From NCBI GenBank assembly GCA_035541265.1, contig DATKNQ010000317.1, positions 1 through 9,010 on the forward strand: a stretch of DNA of 9,010 bases. Reading direction: 5' to 3'. This stretch comes from Bog-159 sp035541265 (GTDB taxonomy: Bacteria; Acidobacteriota; Terriglobia; Bryobacterales; Bryobacteraceae). Positions 1 through 6,360 of the stretch are shown one piece after another (positions within the stretch are counted from its first letter, which is position 1; every line of letters begins with the position of its first letter). Below the pieces are notes generated by a model, which worked only from the letters and a program-made list of their open reading frames with translations, did no database searches and was not told where the DNA came from. A program made the position numbers and the translations under genes.

Positions 1-789
1 ATCCGCGTCACCGACATGGCCTTCGATGAAGCCGTGCTGCTCGATCAGGATCGCTTCCTGAGCGCGTGCCTCGCGCGCCCCGAATTTCAAAAGAAGATGA
101 CCGGCACGGAGCTGCGTTACCGCCTGGGCGCGTATTACGCCGCGCAGGAGCAGCGCAACGATGTGCCGGCCGGGCTGCTGTCGACGTGCCATCGCCTCGC
201 GATTCCCGTGCTGGTAGGCGCGCCGGCCGATGGCAGCGTCTTCCTGAATTCCATGAAGCTGTGGGCCATGCGCAGCGCGGGCATTCTGCCGGAATACGGA
301 TTCGATCTGGACCTGCACGCGGAAGTCTTCGAAGCCTGCGCGTATCATCGCTGGGGCCTGTTCGATAGTCCGGCGCGCGCTCTCGCCACGCTGATCCTGG
401 GCGGCGGCGTGCCGAAGAATTACAACCTGCAGCCGGAGCCGGCTCTCGGTCAGGTGCTCGGACTGCCGAATGTGCGCGGCTATCAGTTCGATGTGCAGAT
501 CGTGACCGCTCCGGTTACCGACGGCTCGTTATCATCCTGTCCCCCCGCCGAAGCGGTAACGTGGGGCAAAGTGGACAAGGACGCATATCTACAGACTACC
601 GAGAGTATGCAGGCCGATTACTCGATGGTGATGCCCTTCCTGGTGAAAGCGCTGCTCGATAATCACGCGAAGCGCGATGGCTATCGCTTGTTTGAACAAC
701 GCGAGACATTGTGCGAGCGGCTGCGCGCGGACGTGCGCGCCAATGGCGATTGGCTGCGCCGCAGCGTAGATTACCCGCTGGCAAAGTAG
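1..789 (+). CDS. Deoxyhypusine-synthase-like protein, 5' partial
   Basis: The frame is open from base 1, so the N-terminus lies outside the window; 262 codons are visible against roughly 350-370 residues for the family. The first Met in frame is at 16, but this is unlikely to be the true start. The C-terminal half is diagnostic of the deoxyhypusine synthase fold: GGGVPKN, then TDGSLSS and PAEAVTWGK. Aligned by eye to human DHS, the residues matching Asp313, Ser315, Ser317, Glu323, Trp327 and the catalytic Lys329 (AAA at 568-570) are all present. The position of human His288 is Asn here (PKN instead of KHH). Eukaryotic and archaeal DHS use NAD and spermidine to modify eIF5A/aIF5A. Bacteria lack that substrate, so this protein probably acts on another amine, for example in homospermidine-type polyamine synthesis; this is inference. 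The tail is longer than in human DHS and ends with an Arg/Glu-rich helical stretch. Family assignment is confident; substrate is unknown. Confidence 0.88.
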   Translation: MRVTDMAFDEAVLLDQDRFLSACLARPEFQKKMTGTELRYRLGAYYAAQEQRNDVPAGLLSTCHRLAIPVLVGAPADGSVFLNSMKLWAMRSAGILPEYGFDLDLHAEVFEACAYHRWGLFDSPARALATLILGGGVPKNYNLQPEPALGQVLGLPNVRGYQFDVQIVTAPVTDGSLSSCPPAEAVTWGKVDKDAYLQTTESMQADYSMVMPFLVKALLDNHAKRDGYRLFEQRETLCERLRADVRANGDWLRRSVDYPLAK

Positions 790-844
790 CCGATGCTGGT
801 TTTTCCGTATCTCCTGGCGTACCCTAAGAAGGGCAGCGTAGATC

Positions 845-1113
845 ATGGCGAGCCTCGATTGGTCACAATGTCCGGCCGTGGAGAGCGTTCCCGGCAAAGT
901 TAGCGGCGCGTGGGTGTTCAAGGACACGCGCATGCCGGTTTCCATCGTGTTCCAGAACCTCGAAGCCGGGCCACCATCGAAAAGACCATGGAGTGGTTCC
1001 ACCTCACGCGGGCACAGATTGTGACTGTGCTCGAGTTTGCCGCGCGGAGCCTCGATCCATTCCCAACCACGCAGCAAAGTGCGACATCACCCGTAAATGC
1101 TCATCCTGCTTGA
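845..1113 (+). pseudogene. DUF433-family antitoxin, frameshifted
   Basis: From ATG 845 the frame reads MASLDWSQCPAVESVPGKVS and continues through WVFKDTRMPVSIVFQNLEAG, the typical DUF433 N-terminal half. It then runs into unrelated sequence. The C-terminal half, beginning ATIEKTMEWFHLTRAQ and continuing to LEFAARSLD, lies in the next frame and ends at TGA 1111-1113. Restoring one G in the GGG run at 968-970 would rejoin the halves as LEAG-ATIEK, so a one-base deletion is the simplest explanation. DUF433 proteins are usually antitoxins encoded just upstream of DUF5615 PIN-like toxins, which is the arrangement here: the decayed toxin starts at 1097, overlapping this gene's end. The shifted product would stop soon after the break and lose the helical second half. 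Family identification is from motif recognition. Confidence 0.75.
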
Positions 1114-1422
1114 CCACAGCGCGCCCGACTCGTTGCGCTACGCTTCTAGGGTCATGTGGTCGTCGAAACGGTTGAACGTGGATGGGAGAGGCTCGCCAAC
1201 GGTACCCTGCTCGACGCCACCGAGGCGTTTGGTTTCGCACTGTTTGTGACTGTTGACAAGAATATCCGGTATCAACAGAATCCGGCGGGCCGGAGAATCT
1301 CCATCGTCGTTCTCGGCAATGCGCAGTCGCCCGTCTTACGCCGGTACGTTGAAGGGGTCGTTGCCGCAGTGAGCCCGGCCACTCCGGGGAGTTACACCGA
1401 AGTGGACGTCCCTTTCAGGTAA
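1097..1422 (+). pseudogene. DUF5615 PIN-like toxin, frameshifted
   Basis: ATG 1097 opens MLILLDHSAPDSLRYA, the characteristic N-terminus of DUF5615 (Mut7-C/PIN-like) toxins with the early acidic LLD motif. The frame is lost at about 1142-1150. The rest, GHVVVETVERGWERLANG onward, lies one frame over and is then uninterrupted to TAA 1420-1422. It includes the family signatures LLDA, a VTVDKNIRYQQN block, AGRRISIVVLG and the end GSYTEVDVP. A TAG at 1147-1149 closes the second frame just upstream of GHVV, so no longer reading of the downstream frame rescues the N-terminus. A one-base loss explains the junction. The GTG at 1156 could start an 88-residue product, but that would lack the LLD acidic residue expected in the active site. 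Family members are thought to be ribonucleases held in check by the partner antitoxin. Both partners are broken, so the locus is probably dead. Confidence 0.75.
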
Positions 1423-1665
1423 GTCCCGCGGTCGTTTGATGTCGCTGGCGGCTCCACGCCAATCCCCCTGGTTGGTCAGATTCTTGCTCAAATCGAGACC
1501 CTTCGACCTCCCCACTACGCCCACGTTGTCATTGCGCCGGCTGCAGGAACAGGTGGTTTTCGCGTTCGAGTGCCCGACCGCACTTGCGTGACGTCGGTGC
1601 GCCCGCCGTTCGTGAAGCAATCCAGCTTTTGGGATAGAGTCGCCGCCCACGATGCGATCTGCCGA
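1423..1665. other. Intergenic stretch with no recognised gene
   Basis: This 243-base gap lies between the toxin relic and the end of lysR. The first plus frame stays open here and runs on antisense into lysR. Its translation (for example PLVGQILAQIETLRPPHYAH) matches nothing I recognise and has no convincing start or ribosome binding site. No hairpin followed by a T-run that would serve as a lysR terminator was found. It may be further decayed accessory DNA or plain spacer. Confidence 0.4.
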
Positions 1666-2541
1666 TTACTTACCGCGCACGACCTCCAGAAACGCCAGCG
1701 CAGCATGGCTCAATACCCGCCGCGTCGGATAGATCAGCCGGATTTTGCGTTCGACGTGCAGCTCTTTCACCTTCACCTCGCGCAGCAACCCCTGCTCGAT
1801 CTCCTGCTCCACGCACATGCGCGGCAGGAACGCCACGCCCTGGTTGTTCTGTACCAGTTTGCGGATGGTCTCGATAGTGGGCATCTCGACCGGCATGTTC
1901 AGCGGCACGCGCCGCTGCTGGAACTCGCGGATCACCACGTCGCGGTACGGAGAAAGCACGTTGTGCGCGATGAAGGTCTCCGCCGACAGGTCGCTGATCG
2001 AGACCGCCTTGCGGTTCGCCAGCCGGTGCTTGGGCGACACCACGAAAGCCAGCGCGTCCGTGTATATGATGCTCGAAGTCAGCCGTTCATCGGGCGATTC
2101 GTAGCTGATCACGCCCAGTTCCAGGTTGCCGTCTAGCAGTTCATTGGGAATCTTGCTCGACAAGCTGCGCCGCACGCGCACCCTGATCTTCGGATACAGC
2201 CGCCGGAAGTTTTCGATGTGCCGCAGCAGGTAGAGCGACGTGGATTCATTGGCCCCTACGGTCAACGTGCCAGAGGATTTATCGCGCAGCTCGGCCAGCG
2301 AATTTTCCATCTCGTGCCGCAGGTTCTCGAAGCGGCGCGCGAAATCCAGCACCGTGCGCCCGGCGTCAGTCAGCACCAGGTCCTTAGCGGAACGATCGAT
2401 CAGCTTCTCACCCAGTTCCGCCTCCAGGCGCTGCAGCGCCAGCGAGACCGCCGGCTGCGTGCGCAGCAGCCTTTCGGCGGCTCGCGAGAAGCTTTTCTCG
2501 GTGGCCACCGTCAGGAAGATCTGGAGAGTGTGCAGCTCCAT
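1666..2541 (-). CDS. LysR-family transcriptional regulator, divergent to leuA
   Basis: The 291-residue product is the usual length for LysR-type regulators. Residues 1-60 form the winged helix-turn-helix: MELHTLQIFLTVATEKSFSR, then AAERLLRTQPAVSLALQRLE and the LTDAG segment that starts the linker helix. From about residue 90 (GTLTVGANES) to the end is the two-lobed periplasmic-binding-like effector domain, with the typical LELGVIS strand and the QNNQGVAFLP turn. The ATG at 2541 is supported by a GGAG sequence (plus-strand positions 2547-2550) five bases upstream. It is transcribed away from leuA across a 100-bp shared control region, the classic arrangement in which a LysR protein activates the divergent operon and represses its own gene. 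The effector cannot be read from the sequence. In leucine clusters a pathway intermediate such as 2-isopropylmalate or a keto acid would be a reasonable ligand. The specific role as leucine regulator is inferred from position. Confidence 0.93.
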   Translation of the reverse strand: MELHTLQIFLTVATEKSFSRAAERLLRTQPAVSLALQRLEAELGEKLIDRSAKDLVLTDAGRTVLDFARRFENLRHEMENSLAELRDKSSGTLTVGANESTSLYLLRHIENFRRLYPKIRVRVRRSLSSKIPNELLDGNLELGVISYESPDERLTSSIIYTDALAFVVSPKHRLANRKAVSISDLSAETFIAHNVLSPYRDVVIREFQQRRVPLNMPVEMPTIETIRKLVQNNQGVAFLPRMCVEQEIEQGLLREVKVKELHVERKIRLIYPTRRVLSHAALAFLEVVRGK

Positions 2542-2553
2542 GCGTTCTCCAGC

Positions 2554-2568
2554 ATAACAAAAGATTAT
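2554..2568. promoter_or_regulatory. Candidate LysR-type binding box (T-N11-A)
   Basis: The sequence ATAA-CAAAAGA-TTAT is a 15-bp interrupted inverted repeat with the T-N11-A spacing (T2555, A2567) that LysR-type regulators recognise. Its centre at 2561 lies about 66 bp upstream of the predicted leuA transcription start near 2627, where the recognition site of activating LysR proteins normally sits. It also overlaps the lysR -10 box and likely start point, which would allow autorepression. Assignment rests on pattern and position; the region is AT-rich, so chance matches are possible. Confidence 0.5.
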
Positions 2569-2569
2569 A
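2564..2569 (-). promoter_or_regulatory. Predicted -10 box of the lysR promoter
   Basis: On the minus strand this reads TATAAT, a perfect -10 hexamer, about 22 bases upstream of the lysR ATG. It would place the transcript start near 2557. No good -35 hexamer sits 16-18 bases further upstream, which suits a weak or regulated promoter. A second minus-strand TATAAT occurs at 2582-2587 and could be an alternative. Confidence 0.5.
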
Positions 2570-2590
2570 CGGACCGCTAATATTATAAAT

Positions 2591-2620
2591 TTGCTAAATT
2601 ACATTCCAGCCCGCCATAAT
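2591..2620 (+). promoter_or_regulatory. Predicted leuA promoter
   Basis: TTGCTA at 2591-2596 (four of six matches to the -35 consensus) is followed after 18 bases by CATAAT at 2615-2620 (five of six matches to the -10). The expected start near 2627 leaves a leader of about 15 bases before the leuA ATG. A perfect inverted repeat AATTT-GCT-AAATT (2588-2600) overlaps the -35 and could be a second operator half-site or the activation site. A weak -35 fits dependence on an activator. Confidence 0.5.
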
Positions 2621-2641
2621 GGCCCAATACGGCGGTTTCCT

Positions 2642-3811
2642 ATGAGCGATCGAGTTTATATCTTCGATACCACGCTGCGGGACGGTGAACAGTCGCCGGG
2701 CTGCAGCATGAACGTGCCGGAAAAGATCCGGATGGCCCGCAAGCTGGTGGAATTGGGCGTGGACATCCTGGAGGCGGGTTTCCCGATCGCGTCGGAAGGC
2801 GATTTCGAAGCGGTCGACGCCATCAGCCGCGAGTTTCCGTGGGCGCAAGTGGCCGCGCTGGGCCGCGCCTGTACGCTTGACGTGCAGCGTGCCGCACAAT
2901 CGCTGAAGCATGCCCGCCGCCCGCGCATTCACACCTTCATCGCCACCAGCGACATTCACCTGCAGTACAAGCTCAAGAAGTCGCGGCAGCAGGTGCTCGA
3001 AGAGGCCGTGGCCGCCGTAGAACTGGCGCGTCAATATGTGGACGACGTGGAATTCTCGGCCGAAGACGGCGCGCGCACCGATCCGGACTATCTCGAAGCA
3101 ATTTCGCGCGCGGTCGTGGCCGCGGGCGCGCGGACGGTGAACATTCCGGACACCGTCGGATATGCCGTGCCTTACGAGTACGCCTTGCTGATCGGCCGTA
3201 TCGTGAAGGCGCTGGGCGACTGCGCGATTGTGAGCGTACATTGTCACGACGACCTGGGGCTCGCGACGGCGAATTCGATCGCGGCCGTGGAAGCCGGTGC
3301 GCGGCAGATTGAATGCACCATCAACGGCATCGGCGAACGGGCGGGCAATTGCGCGCTCGAAGAAGTGGTCATGCTGTTCAAGACCCGCCAGGACAAGCTG
3401 CCGTACGATACGGGCATCCGCCCCGAGCATTTGTATTCGGCCAGCGAACTGCTGACCTCGATGATCAGCTTCGGCCCGCAACCGAACAAGGCCATCGTGG
3501 GGCGCAACGCCTTCGCGCATGAAGCCGGCATTCATCAGGATGGTTACCTGAAAGAGAAGTCGACTTACGAGATCATGGACCCGCGCTCGGTGGGTGTGCC
3601 CGAAAGCAGGCTGGTGCTTGGTAAACACAGCGGGCGGCACGCGCTGAAGAAGCGCACCGAAGACCTGGGTTACGATCTGAGCAAAGAAGAATTGCAATCG
3701 TTGTATGATCGCTTCACCGCGCTGGCCGATAACAAGAAAGGCCTGATGGACGAGGAAATCGTCGCGCTGATCGAGGAGCGCCCGATGGCTATGAAAGTGG
3801 CAGCGGACTGA
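2642..3811 (+). CDS. leuA: 2-isopropylmalate synthase, short form without the regulatory domain
   Basis: This enzyme condenses acetyl-CoA and 2-ketoisovalerate to 2-isopropylmalate, the first committed step of leucine synthesis. The 389-residue product starts MSDRVYIFDTTLRDGEQSPG. Metal ligands expected from E. coli LeuA are present: Asp14 in TLRDGEQ, His200 and His202 in HCHDDLG, and Asn236 in GERAGN. TSDIHLQYKLKKS, NKAIVGRNAFAHEAGIHQDG and LVLGKHSGRHAL favour isopropylmalate over homocitrate or citramalate synthase. The TIM barrel and linker subdomains are complete, but the protein ends at about the point where the roughly 130-residue leucine-binding domain of the 520-residue enzymes would begin. 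I chose ATG 2642 because the in-frame TTG at 2591 lies in the predicted -35 box and its extra 17 residues are not typical of the family. No strong Shine-Dalgarno is visible; GGCGG lies close upstream. It is first in the operon, two bases ahead of leuB. Confidence 0.94.
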   Translation: MSDRVYIFDTTLRDGEQSPGCSMNVPEKIRMARKLVELGVDILEAGFPIASEGDFEAVDAISREFPWAQVAALGRACTLDVQRAAQSLKHARRPRIHTFIATSDIHLQYKLKKSRQQVLEEAVAAVELARQYVDDVEFSAEDGARTDPDYLEAISRAVVAAGARTVNIPDTVGYAVPYEYALLIGRIVKALGDCAIVSVHCHDDLGLATANSIAAVEAGARQIECTINGIGERAGNCALEEVVMLFKTRQDKLPYDTGIRPEHLYSASELLTSMISFGPQPNKAIVGRNAFAHEAGIHQDGYLKEKSTYEIMDPRSVGVPESRLVLGKHSGRHALKKRTEDLGYDLSKEELQSLYDRFTALADNKKGLMDEEIVALIEERPMAMKVAAD

Positions 3812-3813
3812 CG

Positions 3814-4899
3814 ATGGACCTGAACGTCCTGGTCCTGCCCGGCGACGGTATCGGCACGGAAGTAACGCGTGAAGCCGTGCGCGTGCTCCGGCATGTGGCC
3901 CAGAAGTGGAATCATCGCTTGCAACTGGCCGACGGCCTGCTGGGCGGCGTAGCTATACACAAGACCGGCTTGCCACTTCCCGAAGAGACGGCGCGCCTCG
4001 CGGCGGATGCGGATGCCACGCTGTTGGGCGCGGTGGGGTTGCCGGAGTTCGACAATTGTCCGCCGGAGAAGCGCCCGGAAAAAGGACTACTGGGCATCCG
4101 GCAGGCGTTGGGCGTGTTCGCGAACTTGCGGCCCGTGCGCGCCTTCGCGGCGCTGATCGATTCGTCGCCGCTGAAGAACGCGCTGGTCGAAGGCACGGAC
4201 ATGATTATCGTCCGCGAGCTGACCGGCGGCATCTACTACGGCACGCCGCGCGGTATCAGCGGCAGCGGCGCCGAAGAGCGCGCGGTGAACACCATGACTT
4301 ACACCCGCGCGGAGATCGAGCGTGTGGCGCACATGGCGTTTCACTTAGCCCAGGGCCGCCGCCGCAAAGTCACTTCGGTGGATAAGTCGAACGTGCTCGA
4401 GAATTCACAGTTATGGCGGCGGATAGTTACCGGCGTCGCCGCCACTTACCCGGAGGTAACTCTGGATCATCTGCTGGTCGATAACTGCGCGATGCAGTTG
4501 ATCTTGAATCCGCGCCGCTTCGACGTCGTACTGACGGAGAACATGTTTGGCGACATCCTCAGCGATGAGGGCGCCGTGCTGGCTGGATCGATCGGCATGT
4601 TGCCCTCGGCATCCCTGGGTGGACGCAAGCCCTCGGGCGCCTGGGTGGGGCTGTACGAGCCGGTACATGGTTCGGCGCCCGATATCGCCGGTCAAAACAA
4701 AGCAAACCCGCTCGGTGCTATCGGCTCCGTCGCGGCGATGCTTGAATATAGCTTCGGTTTGCAGGAAGAAGCCGTCAGCGTGAATTCCGCAATCGAGTCC
4801 GTACTGGGTAGCGGACGGGTGACGGCCGACCTCAAACCAAAGGGCTCGCCGGTTACCACCGAACAGGTGGGTGAAGCCGTGTGTGCCGCAATCGGATAG
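3814..4899 (+). CDS. leuB: 3-isopropylmalate dehydrogenase
   Basis: This enzyme oxidises and decarboxylates 3-isopropylmalate with NAD, giving the 2-keto precursor that is transaminated to leucine. The 361-residue length is normal for the family. Visible signatures include LPGDGIGTEV near the N-terminus, LTGGIYYGTPRG with catalytic Tyr141, and Lys191 in SVDKSNVLE. Asp223 in DNCAMQ and Asp247 and Asp251 in FGDILSDEG are the metal-binding set. The spacing of the Lys and Asp residues equals that in the Thermus enzyme. GSAPDIAGQNKANP is the NAD-site motif, and its form favours NAD over NADP. A four-residue insertion relative to Thermus follows the PRG motif. The ATG lies two bases after the leuA stop, implying translational coupling, since no clear ribosome binding site precedes it. 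A strong hairpin begins immediately after the stop codon. Confidence 0.97.
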   Translation: MDLNVLVLPGDGIGTEVTREAVRVLRHVAQKWNHRLQLADGLLGGVAIHKTGLPLPEETARLAADADATLLGAVGLPEFDNCPPEKRPEKGLLGIRQALGVFANLRPVRAFAALIDSSPLKNALVEGTDMIIVRELTGGIYYGTPRGISGSGAEERAVNTMTYTRAEIERVAHMAFHLAQGRRRKVTSVDKSNVLENSQLWRRIVTGVAATYPEVTLDHLLVDNCAMQLILNPRRFDVVLTENMFGDILSDEGAVLAGSIGMLPSASLGGRKPSGAWVGLYEPVHGSAPDIAGQNKANPLGAIGSVAAMLEYSFGLQEEAVSVNSAIESVLGSGRVTADLKPKGSPVTTEQVGEAVCAAIG

Positions 4900-4925
4900 G
4901 TCCGGGAGCTTACCAGCTCCCGGAC
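4900..4925 (+). terminator. Strong hairpin between leuB and leuC
   Basis: GTCCGGGAGCT-TACC-AGCTCCCGGAC forms a perfect 11-bp stem with a four-base loop, starting at the base after the leuB stop. It is followed by TGTTCCGAAAT rather than a T-run, so it is not a textbook intrinsic terminator. It may terminate weakly, or protect the 3' end of the leuAB message. The structure is directly visible; its function is inferred. Confidence 0.65.
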
Positions 4926-4944
4926 TGTTCCGAAATCCTGCTCG

Positions 4945-4950
4945 CATAAT
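4945..4950 (+). promoter_or_regulatory. Possible internal -10 box for leuC
   Basis: CATAAT, the same hexamer proposed for leuA, lies six bases before the leuC ATG in a short AT-rich patch just after the hairpin. If used, the transcript would begin at or beside the ATG at 4957 and be leaderless. That would fit the absence of any Shine-Dalgarno there. No convincing -35 is found at normal spacing (GGACTG at 4922-4927), so confidence is low. Confidence 0.3.
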
Positions 4951-4956
4951 ATAGAT

Positions 4957-6360
4957 ATGCCCCCACGAACTATCATTGAAAAACTGTGGGACGCTCACGT
5001 AGTTCACGAACAGCCCGGCGCCCCGACCTTACTTTATATCGATCTGCACCTGGTCCACGAAGTCACGTCGCCACAGGCTTTTCAGGGCCTGCGCGATCGC
5101 GGCCTCAAAGTGCGCCGTCCCGATCTGACGATCGCCACCACCGACCACAGCACGCCGACCACCGATCCATCGCTGCCGATCGTCGACGAGATCGCCGCGC
5201 GACAAGTTGCGCAGCTTGAAACCAATTGCCGCGATTTCGGAATTCGCTGCTATGGCCGCCGCAGTGACCGCCAGGGCATCGTGCACGTGATAGGCCCCGA
5301 ACTGGGTTTGACGCAGCCGGGCATGACGCTGGTCTGCGGCGACAGCCACACGGCCACGCACGGCGCATTCGGCGCGCTGGCCTTCGGCATCGGCACCAGC
5401 GAGGTCGAGCACGTGCTCGCCACGCAGTGCCTGCTGCAGCGCAAGTCGAGAACATTCGAGGCGCGCGTGGATGGTGCGCTGCGCCCTGGCGTAACCGCCA
5501 AGGACATCATCCTGGCTTTGATTGCTCAAATCGGTGTAGGCGGCGGCACGGCGTCCATCTTCGAATATCGCGGCTCGGCCATCCGCGCGTTGACGATGGA
5601 AGAGCGCATGACGGTCTGCAATATGTCGATCGAAGGCGGCGCGCGCGCGGGCATGATCGCGCCTGACGACACGACATTCGAATATATGGCCGGCCGTCCC
5701 TTCGCGCCGCAGGGCGCGGATTGGGACGCGGCAGTGACGCGCTGGAAGCAGTTGCCGACCGACGATGGCGCGGCCTACGATCGCTCGGTGGTGATCGATG
5801 CCAACCGGTTGGAGCCGATGATCACCTACGGCACGAACCCTGGAATGGGCATGCCGATCACGGCGCCGCTGCCCGAGCCTTCCGCGCTCGCCGACCCCAT
5901 GCAGCGCGAATCCGTCTCGAAGGCGCTGCGTTACATGGATCTGGAAGGCGGCAAGCGGCTGCTCGGCCATCCGGTGAATGTGGTGTTCATCGGGAGCTGC
6001 ACGAATTCGCGCATCTCCGATCTGCGCTCGGCGGCCGCGCTGCTGAAAGGCCGCAAGGTTGATCCGCGCGTGCGCGTGATGGTGGTGCCCGGATCGCAGC
6101 AGGTGAAGGCGCAGGCCGCGGCCGAAGGTCTGCCGGAGATCTTCCGCGCTGCCGGATGCGATTACCGCGAGCCCGGCTGCTCGATGTGCATCGCGATGAA
6201 CGGCGATCAGTTGCAGCCCGGCGAATACTGCGTCTCGACCAGCAATCGCAATTTCGAAGGGCGGCAGGGCAAGGGTGGGCGCACCTTCCTGGCCAGCCCG
6301 CTGACCGCCGCGGCCGCCGCGCTGACCGGCGTGGTGACCGATGTGAGGACCATGCTATGA
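4957..6360 (+). CDS. leuC: 3-isopropylmalate dehydratase large subunit
   Basis: LeuC pairs with LeuD to form isopropylmalate isomerase, an aconitase-family enzyme that interconverts 2- and 3-isopropylmalate using a 4Fe-4S cluster. The 467-residue length matches E. coli LeuC (466). The start IIEKLWDAHVVHE and LHLVHEVTSPQAF align with known LeuC N-termini, supporting ATG 4957. GDSHTATHGAFGALAFGIGT is the family signature. The three cluster cysteines are Cys348 in GSCTNSR and Cys408 and Cys411 in PGCSMC. STSNRNFEGRQGKGGRT lies near the C-terminus. No ribosome binding site precedes the ATG (GCATAATATAGAT), unusual for such a key gene, so either a leaderless message or weak initiation is likely. 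It overlaps leuD by four bases (ATGA), which should couple translation and keep the subunits balanced. Confidence 0.97.
   Translation: MPPRTIIEKLWDAHVVHEQPGAPTLLYIDLHLVHEVTSPQAFQGLRDRGLKVRRPDLTIATTDHSTPTTDPSLPIVDEIAARQVAQLETNCRDFGIRCYGRRSDRQGIVHVIGPELGLTQPGMTLVCGDSHTATHGAFGALAFGIGTSEVEHVLATQCLLQRKSRTFEARVDGALRPGVTAKDIILALIAQIGVGGGTASIFEYRGSAIRALTMEERMTVCNMSIEGGARAGMIAPDDTTFEYMAGRPFAPQGADWDAAVTRWKQLPTDDGAAYDRSVVIDANRLEPMITYGTNPGMGMPITAPLPEPSALADPMQRESVSKALRYMDLEGGKRLLGHPVNVVFIGSCTNSRISDLRSAAALLKGRKVDPRVRVMVVPGSQQVKAQAAAEGLPEIFRAAGCDYREPGCSMCIAMNGDQLQPGEYCVSTSNRNFEGRQGKGGRTFLASPLTAAAAALTGVVTDVRTML

Noticed and set aside
960..975. Programmed ribosomal frameshift in the DUF433 gene
   Set aside because: No slippery heptamer or downstream structure is evident at the break, and the neighbouring toxin is broken as well, so decay is the simpler reading.
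2591..2641. TTG start giving LeuA 17 extra N-terminal residues
   Set aside because: The TTG coincides with the predicted -35 box, the extra residues are not LeuA-like, and ATG 2642 gives the typical N-terminus.
2594..3697. 367-codon open frame on the minus strand opposite leuA
   Set aside because: Same cause: antisense of a strongly conserved GC-rich gene. It would also begin inside leuA and read across its promoter region.
5029..5970. 313-codon open frame on the minus strand opposite leuC
   Set aside because: Composition-driven shadow with no motifs or start signals; leuC is intact on the other strand.
6156..6356. Upstream extension of the leuD frame inside leuC
   Set aside because: The extension is out-of-frame leuC sequence. 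The ATG overlapping the leuC stop yields a full-length LeuD with a good ribosome binding site.
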